This document shows, piece after piece, positions 1 through 5,667 of a stretch of 7,174 nt of DNA. The stretch is from Thiotrichales bacterium HSG1 (lineage in GTDB: Bacteria > Pseudomonadota > Gammaproteobacteria > Beggiatoales > Beggiatoaceae), in NCBI GenBank assembly GCA_030378125.1, contig JAUCGN010000085.1, positions 1 through 7,174 on the forward strand. Reading direction: 5' to 3'. The position numbers were made by a program, and so were the translations under genes. How positions within the stretch are numbered: the first letter of the stretch is position 1; each line of letters opens with the position of its first letter. A model generated the notes under the pieces. That model made no database searches, had not been told where the DNA came from, and saw nothing but the letters and a program-made list of their open reading frames with translations.

Positions 1-1204
1 AGAACAATCTTTGGTGATTTTGGAAAGTGATAAAGCTTCAATGGAAATTCCTTCTTCTCATGCTGGAGTGGTGCAAGAAATCAAGCTCAAAGTTGGCGAT
101 AAAGTTAATAAAGGAACTGTAATTGCCACTATTGAAATGACGGAAGTTACTTCTGAATCGGTCAAAGAAACCAAACCAGAGCCTAATTCAACAACTGTAA
201 AGCCGATTACTACATCTGTTGAAATTCCTAATGCAGTGACTTCTACCGAGATTAGAAAACCCCATAACTTGCCATCTTTTCCAGATAAACCGGTTAAAAT
301 GGAATCCCCAATTCACGCTGGTCCAGCAGTACGACATTTGGCTAGAGAGTTGGGAGTTGACTTACTTAAAGTTACTGGTAGTGGTCGTAATAAACGAATT
401 TTGAAAGAAGATTTGCGGGATTTTGTTAAACAGGTGATGACTGAAGGTACAGTGCCAGCGATGTCTTTTAGTGGTTCTGGAATTCCACAAGTTCCAGAGA
501 TTGATTTTAGTCAATTTGGAGAGACTACCACTGAATCACTTAGTAGGATTAAGAAAATTTCTGGTAATCATCTGCACACCAGTTGGTTGAATATTCCACA
601 TGTTACTCAATTTGATGAAGTTGATATTACCGAGTTGGAAAGCTTTCGTAAAGACTTGTCCAAACAACGTGACATCAAGATGACTTTATTGGCTTTTATC
701 CTCAAAGGCTGTGCTTCTGCATTGCAAGAATTTCCTAATTTCAATGCTTCTTTGGATAGTAGCAAAGAGAACTTGATTTTAAAACAGTATTGTAATATTG
801 GGGTAGCGGTTGAAACTCCTAATGGTCTCATGGTTCCAGTGATAAAAGAGGTGGATAAAAAAGGTTTGTTTGAATTAGCTGAAGATTTGCTAGATTTGAG
901 TCAAAAAGCTAGGGATGGCAAGCTGTCATCGGCTGAAATGCAAGGTGGTTGCTTCACTATTACCAGTTTGGGCGGTATCGGTGGTACAGCTTTCACTCCG
1001 ATTATCAATGCTCCTGAAGTTGCTATTTTGGGGGTTTCTCGGTCTAAAACACAGCCGATTCATATAGATGGTGAATTTATACCTCGTTTGATGTTGCCAT
1101 TGTCTTTGTCTTACGATCATCGGGTGATTGATGGAGCGGATGGAGTGCGATTTACTCAATATTTAAGTTTTATTTTAGCAGATGTTAGGCGATTGTTGTT
1201 GTAG
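1..1204 (+). CDS. aceF: Pyruvate dehydrogenase complex E2, dihydrolipoamide acetyltransferase (5' truncated)
   Basis: E2 core of the pyruvate dehydrogenase complex, which transfers acetyl groups from lipoamide to CoA in the cytoplasm. The reading frame is open at the left edge (first full codon at base 2), so the true start and any extra lipoyl domains lie outside. In order: the end of a lipoyl domain with the ESDKASMEIP motif, its lipoyl lysine at codon 32-34; a flexible linker rich in T, P, V, E and K; a peripheral subunit-binding domain at about 308-430 (AVRHLARELGVDL, then GSGRNKRILKEDL); a second linker; and the catalytic acyltransferase domain at about 503-1201. The active-site motif DHRVIDG is intact, with His at 1118-1120 and Asp at 1130-1132. 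The ESDKASMEIP motif and the C-terminal RRLLL ending match AceF of complexes with homodimeric E1 better than SucB or BkdB. aceE would be expected upstream and lpd nearby, but lpd does not follow here: the next gene is convergent. Assignment to PDH rather than another E2 is by motif recognition only. Confidence 0.95.
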   Translation, partial: EQSLVILESDKASMEIPSSHAGVVQEIKLKVGDKVNKGTVIATIEMTEVTSESVKETKPEPNSTTVKPITTSVEIPNAVTSTEIRKPHNLPSFPDKPVKMESPIHAGPAVRHLARELGVDLLKVTGSGRNKRILKEDLRDFVKQVMTEGTVPAMSFSGSGIPQVPEIDFSQFGETTTESLSRIKKISGNHLHTSWLNIPHVTQFDEVDITELESFRKDLSKQRDIKMTLLAFILKGCASALQEFPNFNASLDSSKENLILKQYCNIGVAVETPNGLMVPVIKEVDKKGLFELAEDLLDLSQKARDGKLSSAEMQGGCFTITSLGGIGGTAFTPIINAPEVAILGVSRSKTQPIHIDGEFIPRLMLPLSLSYDHRVIDGADGVRFTQYLSFILADVRRLLL

Positions 1205-1240
1205 TGGATAGCCAGCAAAATTTATTAAGATTTGAGTATT

Positions 1241-1310
1241 CCTAAAAAAGATAGTCCCAAAAAACCTGCTTGGTTTGTCACTACCTATTTTAGGACTACC
1301 AAATTTTTTT
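1241..1310. terminator. Putative bidirectional Rho-independent terminator between aceF and fdx
   Basis: Outer arms 1252-1262 (TAGTCCCAAAA) and 1288-1298 (TTTTAGGACTA) pair with one mismatch, and an inner perfect stem AAACC/GGTTT (1262-1266 and 1272-1276) closes on a five-base loop. A T-run follows on the plus strand (1304-1310). On the minus strand the run of A at 1244-1249 becomes a T-run directly after the stem. The genes on either side converge, which is where a shared two-way terminator is expected. Termination itself is inferred from the structure. Confidence 0.6.
1251..1300. repeat. Short palindromic element, copy 1 of a dispersed family
   Basis: The right arm (1279-1300) is a perfect 22-bp reverse complement of 5240-5261, the left arm of the larger palindromic element at 5240-5330. 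The left arm, beginning ATAGTCCC, is a diverged partner. The whole unit is about 50 bp against 91 bp for the other copy, so it looks like a shorter form with the same ends. It doubles as the terminator described at 1241-1310. Confidence 0.7.
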
Positions 1311-1365
1311 CATTCTTATATATTTTATGAGTATCTTGGCGAAGGCATTGATATATAATCAACAT

Positions 1366-1704
1366 TTAATTGTTTTCCTTAGCCAAGTTAATGGAATATT
1401 TAGGAATTTCTACTACTAAATTTTGGTTAGTTACTATTGCTTGACAACTAAGGCGTGATTCACTTTCTAATCCCCACGCTTTATCCAGCATATCTTCCTC
1501 ATTTTCTGAAGCATCTTCCAATGAATCAAACCCTTCTTGAACAATTACATGACAAGTTGTACAAGCACAAGCCTTTTCACAAGCATGTTCAATGTCAATA
1601 CCATTGTCCAAAGCAGCATCCAGTACACTAGTTCCTGTTTCTACTTCAATAATTTCACCTTCTGGACAAATATTAGGGTGTGGTAAAAATATAATTTGTG
1701 GCAT
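1366..1704 (-). CDS. fdx: ISC-type [2Fe-2S] ferredoxin
   Basis: Adrenodoxin-like [2Fe-2S] ferredoxin of 112 residues that supplies electrons during Fe-S cluster assembly by the Isc machinery. Cluster ligands are C42, C48, C51 and C87, the same positions and spacing as in E. coli Fdx; the extra C46 of that protein is also kept (CEKACACTTC). Other family landmarks are LPHPNICPEG near the N-terminus, LDAALDNGIDIEHAC before the ligands, and DMLDKAWGLESESRLSC around the last ligand. The start is fixed because the frame has TAA stops four and five codons upstream of the ATG, with no other start between. No Shine-Dalgarno is visible. No iscU, iscA, hscB, hscA or iscX flanks it on the visible side: it converges on aceF and is preceded by a repeat-filled gap, so it appears to stand alone rather than sit at the end of an isc operon. 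Confidence 0.96.
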   Translation of the reverse strand: MPQIIFLPHPNICPEGEIIEVETGTSVLDAALDNGIDIEHACEKACACTTCHVIVQEGFDSLEDASENEEDMLDKAWGLESESRLSCQAIVTNQNLVVEIPKYSINLAKENN

Positions 1705-1763
1705 AGTTTTTTATTAATTGAGTACAATATACTTGACACGGTAATAAATTTAACTTTCGGTAG

Positions 1764-1806
1764 GTCGGGTTAGATTATTGAGCAACGTGAAATAACGTAA
1801 CCCGAC
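1764..1806. repeat. Palindromic repeat with GTCGGGTTA arms
   Basis: Perfect 9-bp arms GTCGGGTTA (1764-1772) and TAACCCGAC (1798-1806), extended inward after a small internal loop by TTATT (1775-1779) and AATAA (1791-1795). The GC-rich arms stand out in AT-rich surroundings. From general knowledge, GTCGGGTTA...TAACCCGAC palindromes are dispersed repeats in several bacterial genomes; only one copy lies in this window. No T-run follows, so a Rho-independent terminator is unlikely. Confidence 0.65.
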
Positions 1807-1880
1807 ATCTATATAAAATTAGTTTAAAAAAGTTCAAGTTATGCCCGTATGCAGTATAAATTAATTCTACTTTATTAGAT

Positions 1881-1939
1881 TCACGCAAAGCCGCTAAGAA
1901 CGCTAAGTAAATTCTTAAAAACTTTGCGACTTTACATGA
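1881..1939. repeat. Imperfect inverted repeat with CGCAAAG/CTTTGCG arms
   Basis: The left arm (1881-1899, TCACGCAAAGCCGCTAAGA) and the reverse complement of the right arm (1921-1939) match at 14 of 19 positions, and three of the five differences are C/T. A perfect seven-base core CGCAAAG (1884-1890) also pairs with CTTTGCG (1922-1928). Inside the left half there is a short direct repeat, CGCTAAG at 1892-1898 and 1901-1907. CGCAAAG-rich units of this kind recur in many bacterial genomes; whether this one is multicopy cannot be seen here. Confidence 0.6.
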
Positions 1940-2071
1940 GCTGAAATTAATTAAACATGGGAATTTTAACACTGACAAAAATACTAAATAGACATGTCCA
2001 ATATTTGAATTCATTTATTTCGTAGATTTGTTATACTTAACCATGATAAAGTTTGTTAATGGCAGAATACC

Positions 2072-2731
2072 TCAACAGTCTTCTTTGAGAAAACCACGAT
2101 TTACCCAACCAGTTATACATTCCTTGTACTTTATAGGTACCCAGTGAGTACTTTCAATTACTTTTTTCGGGCCGGTTATCCTAATCTCAGTTCCATCAAA
2201 AGGTATAGCCCCAATTTTAGGAGATTTTTCACTAGCTTCTTTACGTATCCACAACATATCGTCATTTCGTACATTAATCACCTGATATTGACAACTTCTA
2301 GGAAACAATTGTAATCTTTGTCCGGCATCCAGAGAATAAGGTGGTTGCAGGTTGTTCCATTTGGTTATGTCTTTAATGTTATAACCATATTTTTGTGCCA
2401 CATAAAACAAGGTTTCTCCAAAAATAACAGTGTGGTAATTAGGACAATCCTTTACCAAATAACCACGATTAACCCAACCACTAATTCCTTTGTACTTAAC
2501 TGGATTCCAAACAGTTTTGCCAATCGTAATGTCAGGACCAGTAACCTGTATTTCAATGCCATCCGCTGGAATAACTCCAACTTTTTGATATTTTACTCCT
2601 GGTCCTAAACGTATTGATAAAGAATCATTTTCACCTACCTTTGTTATCCGATAAAAACATTCTTCAGTGGTAGTAGCAAATGCCTGTAAACCCCAAATTA
2701 ACAATCCTACCGTAATTAATTTTCCTTTCAT
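2072..2731 (-). CDS. Secreted SH3-LysM-SH3 protein with duplicated SH3 domain
   Basis: 219-residue exported protein, probably binding the cell wall. A signal peptide is evident (MKGKLITVGLLIWGLQAFA, likely cut after residue 19). It is followed by a bacterial SH3-like domain (about 25-96), a LysM domain (about 98-144, YHTVIFGETLFYVAQKYGYN then DITKWNNL and LDAGQRLQLFP), and a second SH3-like domain (about 147-219). The two SH3 domains share about half their residues by eye, including IP-DG-EI-TGP and GWVNRG. Each opens with a Cys (C25, C147) and closes with a DC pair (C96, C219); C205 is extra, so disulfides in the periplasm or outside are plausible. There is no catalytic domain, so it is a binding or regulatory protein rather than a hydrolase by itself. 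A purine-rich AGAGAAG lies upstream of the ATG, the only Shine-Dalgarno-like site in the window. It is divergent from pgi and its precise role is unknown. Confidence 0.85.
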   Translation of the reverse strand: MKGKLITVGLLIWGLQAFATTTEECFYRITKVGENDSLSIRLGPGVKYQKVGVIPADGIEIQVTGPDITIGKTVWNPVKYKGISGWVNRGYLVKDCPNYHTVIFGETLFYVAQKYGYNIKDITKWNNLQPPYSLDAGQRLQLFPRSCQYQVINVRNDDMLWIRKEASEKSPKIGAIPFDGTEIRITGPKKVIESTHWVPIKYKECITGWVNRGFLKEDC

Positions 2732-2788
2732 AATAATCTTCTCTAAAATGGATTCAAAATTATCTAAAAATTACTAAACATTTATGAT

Positions 2789-2816
2789 ATTGTATCCAAT
2801 AGAGTTTAGTTGTCAA
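2789..2816 (-). promoter_or_regulatory. Sigma-70-type promoter of the SH3/LysM gene
   Basis: On the minus strand, TTGACA (2811-2816, perfect -35) and TACAAT (2789-2794, five of six -10 bases) are 16 bases apart. The implied transcript start near 2782 leaves a leader of about 50 bases. It is the best promoter match I found in the window. Confidence 0.7.
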
Positions 2817-2848
2817 ACTTCAAGGTAAGATTAACTATTTATCCAAAT

Positions 2849-2877
2849 TTGATTTTATCTTCTAAATCAAGTATCAT
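2849..2877 (+). promoter_or_regulatory. Candidate sigma-70-type promoter of pgi
   Basis: TTGATT (2849-2854) and TATCAT (2872-2877) are separated by exactly 17 bases, matching 4/6 and 5/6 of the consensus. The implied start near 2884 leaves a leader of about 30 bases before the pgi ATG. In AT-rich DNA such matches can occur by chance, so the placement relative to the gene carries much of the weight. Confidence 0.5.
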
Positions 2878-2915
2878 TGCGAGATAAAAACTAACCTAAT
2901 AATTTGTAAACTGTT

Positions 2916-4571
2916 ATGAGCAACTTAATCAGCCATTCTCATATTTGGGCTACTCTTAAAAATCATCAAAAATATTTAGCATCAGTGCAAATGCAAGATT
3001 TATTTGCGTTGGATGAACAACGTTACGAAAATTTTTCAGTTGTAGCTTGTGATTTATTATTAGACTATTCCAAAAATAGGTTGACCAAAGATACTTTACA
3101 TTTGTTAAAACAGTTAGCAACAAAGGCCAACTTAGAAAATTGGATTAAAGAACTATTTAGTGGAGAGCTAGTCAACAATACTGAGCATCGAGCCGCTTTA
3201 CATGTAGCATTACGCAATCGTTCTAATACTAAAATAACAGTAAATGGCGAAGATGTTATGCCAAATGTCAATGCAGTGTTAGCGAAAATGCGCAAGTTCA
3301 GCAATGCAGTACGAGATGGTGATTGGCTCGGTTATACTGGCAAACGTATAAACACTATAGTTAACATTGGGATAGGTGGTTCAGACTTAGGGCCAGCTAT
3401 GGTAACTAGAGCTTTACGAACTTACCAACATCCTCTTTTACAAAGTCATTTTGTTTCTAATGTAGATAGCAGTCATTTAGGCGACATTCTTAGCAAAATT
3501 GATCCAGAAACTACTTTATTCATCATTGCTTCCAAAACTTTTACCACCCAAGAAACACTCTTAAACGCTCACACTGCAAGAAATTGGTTAATTGAAAAAT
3601 TAGGTAGTGACACAGCAGTAGCCAAACATTTTGTTGCAGTGAGTACAGCTACTCAAAAAGTTTCTGAATTTGGAATTGATCCAGTTAACATGTTTGAATT
3701 TTGGGATTGGGTTGGTGGTCGTTACTCATTGTGGTCTGCGATTGGACTACCAATAACTGTAATGATTGGCATGGAACAGTTTGAGGAATTATTAACAGGG
3801 GCTCATGAGTTAGATCAACATTTTGCCACCGCACCTTTATTGGAAAATTTACCAATCTTGATGGGGTTGATTGATGTGTGGTATAGTAGTTTTTTTGGTA
3901 CAACTAGCCAAGCTGTGTTACCATACGATTATACATTGAAATTGTTTCCAGCATATTTACAACAATTAGTGATGGAAAGTCTTGGTAAACAAGTAACTAG
4001 AGATGGAGATTTAGTTGACTATTCAACTTGTCCAGTAATCTGGGGAGCTCCGGGTAATAATGGCCAACATGCTTTTTATCAGCTATTACATCAAGGTACT
4101 CAAGTTATTCCTACAGACTTTATTGTTGCAATTGAAAGTAATTTTGATTTGCCATCGGCAGAACATCAAGATGCGGTGTTATCTAACGCTTTAGCCCAAA
4201 GTCATGCCTTGATGATGGGACGAAATTTAGCAAAGACTAAACAAAAATTAGTGGATATTGGGATTCAAGGAAATGATTTAGCTCAACAATTACCACACAG
4301 GGTATTTCCGGGTAACCAACCGAGTAATACCATAATTTATAAAAAACTAACTCCTAAGGTTTTAGGTAAACTTATAGCACTATATGAACATAAGGTTTTT
4401 GTGCAAAGTGTTTGCTGGGGAATTAATCCTTTCGATCAGTGGGGAGTTGAGTTAGGTAAAAATGTGGCAAGCACTTTATTGCCTGCCTTACGGACAGAAC
4501 AAGATGGTAATATTCATGATTCATCTACTAATGGTTTATTGAATTATATAAAAACTTATCGACATAAGTAA
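2916..4571 (+). CDS. pgi: Glucose-6-phosphate isomerase
   Basis: Cytoplasmic enzyme interconverting glucose 6-phosphate and fructose 6-phosphate in glycolysis and gluconeogenesis. At 551 residues it is essentially full length (E. coli Pgi has 549). The sugar-phosphate-binding region reads NIGIGGSDLGPAMV (about 150-163) and later SKTFTTQET (206-214). Both family signatures are intact: DWVGGRYSLWSAIG (264-277) and FDQWGVELGK (506-515). Catalytic residues correspond to E354 (VMESLGKQ), H385 (GQHAFYQLLHQG) and K515. An in-frame TAA lies two codons before the ATG at 2916, so this is the earliest start, and it suits the family length. No Shine-Dalgarno is visible. The gene is divergent from the SH3/LysM gene and is followed after 72 bases by a same-strand membrane-anchored protein, with no clear terminator between, so the two could share a transcript. 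Confidence 0.97.
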   Translation: MSNLISHSHIWATLKNHQKYLASVQMQDLFALDEQRYENFSVVACDLLLDYSKNRLTKDTLHLLKQLATKANLENWIKELFSGELVNNTEHRAALHVALRNRSNTKITVNGEDVMPNVNAVLAKMRKFSNAVRDGDWLGYTGKRINTIVNIGIGGSDLGPAMVTRALRTYQHPLLQSHFVSNVDSSHLGDILSKIDPETTLFIIASKTFTTQETLLNAHTARNWLIEKLGSDTAVAKHFVAVSTATQKVSEFGIDPVNMFEFWDWVGGRYSLWSAIGLPITVMIGMEQFEELLTGAHELDQHFATAPLLENLPILMGLIDVWYSSFFGTTSQAVLPYDYTLKLFPAYLQQLVMESLGKQVTRDGDLVDYSTCPVIWGAPGNNGQHAFYQLLHQGTQVIPTDFIVAIESNFDLPSAEHQDAVLSNALAQSHALMMGRNLAKTKQKLVDIGIQGNDLAQQLPHRVFPGNQPSNTIIYKKLTPKVLGKLIALYEHKVFVQSVCWGINPFDQWGVELGKNVASTLLPALRTEQDGNIHDSSTNGLLNYIKTYRHK

Positions 4572-4643
4572 TGATTGAGTTAATCTCCTAATTTACTTTG
4601 CCAAAAAACGTTTGTAATTTAATCATATTCATAGTGAATTATT

Positions 4644-5183
4644 ATGTTTAAAACATTTATTAGTACAATTAGCTTATTGCTCCTATTGATTTTTAATACA
4701 GCCATATTCACCTGGTGTGTTAACCAATTAGAATGGGGTAAAACGGACTCTAAGAGAGTTTTGATCACTAGTGTGCAAGCAAAATCTGATTTTAAACCAA
4801 TTAGCAAACCAATCACTCAAAGACCGATCCGTCCCTCAAAATATGTCACACCGTTTACTAATAATGTACACGCTATAGGGCGTTTGTATTTACGGTTTCA
4901 TTCAACAAGCACAAGACTCGAATCAGAAGAACAGACTAAGCTTGAGAATATATTGAAAGAACTAGATATAGGTTCAAGCCATTCAGTCTTAATATTTTCT
5001 GGAACTACCAAATCAGTAAACAATGATATTCCTGCCATCCCTAGATCACCACAAATATCTAAGCTACGAGTACAAACGATAGCACGAGTCATTTATCCAT
5101 ATACCCAAACTGTTAAAATGTCTCACCACTCTTCCATCGAAGGTGAAACTGTAGTAATAGAATTTTTTGAATCATCCAATTGA
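4644..5183 (+). CDS. Membrane-anchored protein with degenerate OmpA-like C-terminal domain
   Basis: 179-residue protein that I cannot name. It has a hydrophobic N-terminal segment (about 5-24) serving as membrane anchor or uncleaved signal, a Pro/Lys/Arg-rich linker (about 45-70), and a folded region (about 79-175). That region follows the OmpA C-terminal pattern: a strand (RLYLRFHSTSTRL), a helix (SEEQTKLENILKEL), a strand (SVLIFSGTT), a helix starting ISKLRVQTIARVIY, and a last strand (ETVVIEFFE). R142 falls where OmpA domains have the conserved Arg of the LSxxRA motif. The Asp normally found after the second strand (TD) is replaced (GTTKS), so ordinary peptidoglycan binding is doubtful. 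The start is fixed by an in-frame TGA three codons upstream. Little links it to pgi beyond position. The OmpA-like assignment is by eye and could be wrong. Confidence 0.7.
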   Translation: MFKTFISTISLLLLLIFNTAIFTWCVNQLEWGKTDSKRVLITSVQAKSDFKPISKPITQRPIRPSKYVTPFTNNVHAIGRLYLRFHSTSTRLESEEQTKLENILKELDIGSSHSVLIFSGTTKSVNNDIPAIPRSPQISKLRVQTIARVIYPYTQTVKMSHHSSIEGETVVIEFFESSN

Positions 5184-5239
5184 TAAGGACGGTAACTAAT
5201 CGCTACGTCAAATTAATTTACCTGTAGATAATGAGAGGC

Positions 5240-5330
5240 GGTAGTCCTAAAATAGGTAGTGGTAAAATTGTCAGGTATTATGAAATATGACAGTTTTTTT
5301 GAAGCCATTACTACTTTATTTAGGACTACC
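5240..5330. repeat. 91-bp palindromic (MITE- or REP-like) element, copy 2
   Basis: The left arm 5240-5261 and the reverse complement of the right arm 5309-5330 agree at about 18 of 22 positions, with GGTAGTCCTAAA outermost. Inside lies a second inverted repeat, AAAATTGTCA (5264-5273) with TGACAGTTTT (5288-5297), so almost the whole unit could fold as one long hairpin. The left arm is a perfect 22-bp inverted match to 1279-1300, which shows that the sequence is dispersed. There is no transposase and no convincing target-site duplication in the window. The GTAG-containing stem foot recalls REP elements, but that comparison is only suggestive. Confidence 0.75.
5268..5300 (+). terminator. Terminator-like hairpin downstream of the OmpA-like gene
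   Basis: TTGTCA (5268-5273) pairs with TGACAG (5288-5293), ending in one T-G wobble pair. The stem continues past a GG bulge as TATT/AATA (5276-5279 and 5284-5287) around an ATGA loop, and seven T follow at once (5294-5300). The gene ending at 5183 is the nearest upstream on this strand. The stem is AT-rich, so its strength is uncertain, and it is part of the repeat element. Confidence 0.5.
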
Positions 5331-5667
5331 TGAGGTGTTACCAAAACAATTCTTTTTGAAAGAACTTTATCCCCAGTCTATGAATACCTTTCCTAGTAAC
5401 AGAAATAACCTCTGAAATACCTATCCATTGCTCAGTCATTGATGTTTTCCAAACTTTAACACAACAACTAACTGAATATATATAAACTTATTTTTAGCGT
5501 AAGCATCTGGATGTTTATCATCTACTCTTGTTTACTTTAGTATTTTGTTGTATTATGTTGTATTTACTAATTTAATACAGTTATCTTTGTATAAGATAAA
5601 AATGTAATTTATTAATATTCTTAATATTTTGTCCTGTACTGAGTACAATTATTCTTACTTAATCCAT

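Larger units (their letters stand above)
1705..2071. other. Intergenic region holding two palindromic repeats
   Basis: This 367-base gap separates the 5' end of fdx from the 3' end of the SH3/LysM gene. It holds the palindromes at 1764-1806 and 1881-1939, listed separately. A minus-strand frame at 1775-2014 exists, but it runs through both palindromes, resembles no family I know, and is not called. The fdx promoter must lie in the first part of the gap, but I cannot pick a convincing -35/-10 pair. From 1940 to 2071 I see only AT-rich sequence without a clear terminator for the SH3/LysM gene. Confidence 0.6.
5184..5667. other. Intergenic region with palindromic element and AT-rich leader
   Basis: This 484-base stretch has no credible gene. 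Its left part carries the 91-bp palindromic element with an embedded terminator-like hairpin (listed separately). From 5331 to 5520 I see nothing beyond AT-rich sequence and short inverted bits. From 5540 to 5650 come short repeats: TTGTATT at 5548 and 5558 (10-base spacing), TTAATATT at 5612 and 5621 (9-base spacing), and a perfect palindrome GTACTGAGTAC at 5636-5646, 21 bases before the yqhA start. These could be regulatory, but no clear -35/-10 pair emerges; TATAAG at 5590-5595 is a possible -10. Confidence 0.5.

Noticed and set aside
607..1159. Two minus-strand frames inside aceF
   Set aside because: They lie antisense to a well-conserved E2 catalytic domain and have no recognisable protein features.
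1720..1728. GAGTACAAT shared with 5641-5649 as a common operator upstream of fdx and the YqhA-family gene
   Set aside because: Only nine bases match, the orientation relative to the genes differs, and the palindromic half present at 5636 is absent near fdx.
1733..1738. TTGACA on the plus strand as a -35 box
   Set aside because: No -10-like hexamer lies at 16-18 bases, and no plus-strand gene follows.
1764..1939. CRISPR array
   Set aside because: The two palindromes are unrelated to each other and there is no regular repeat-spacer pattern.
1775..2014. Minus-strand open frame of 79 codons in the fdx-SH3/LysM gap
   Set aside because: It runs through both palindromic repeats, resembles no known family and has no ribosome-binding site or promoter.
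2318..2608. Plus-strand frame antisense to the SH3/LysM gene
   Set aside because: The opposite strand encodes clear SH3 and LysM motifs; the plus-strand product has no domain.
5629..5667. TTG at 5629 as start of the YqhA-family gene
   Set aside because: The 13 extra residues (SCTEYNYSYLIH and the initiator) are unlike the family and run over the GTACTGAGTAC palindrome; the ATG at 5668 fits the family start.
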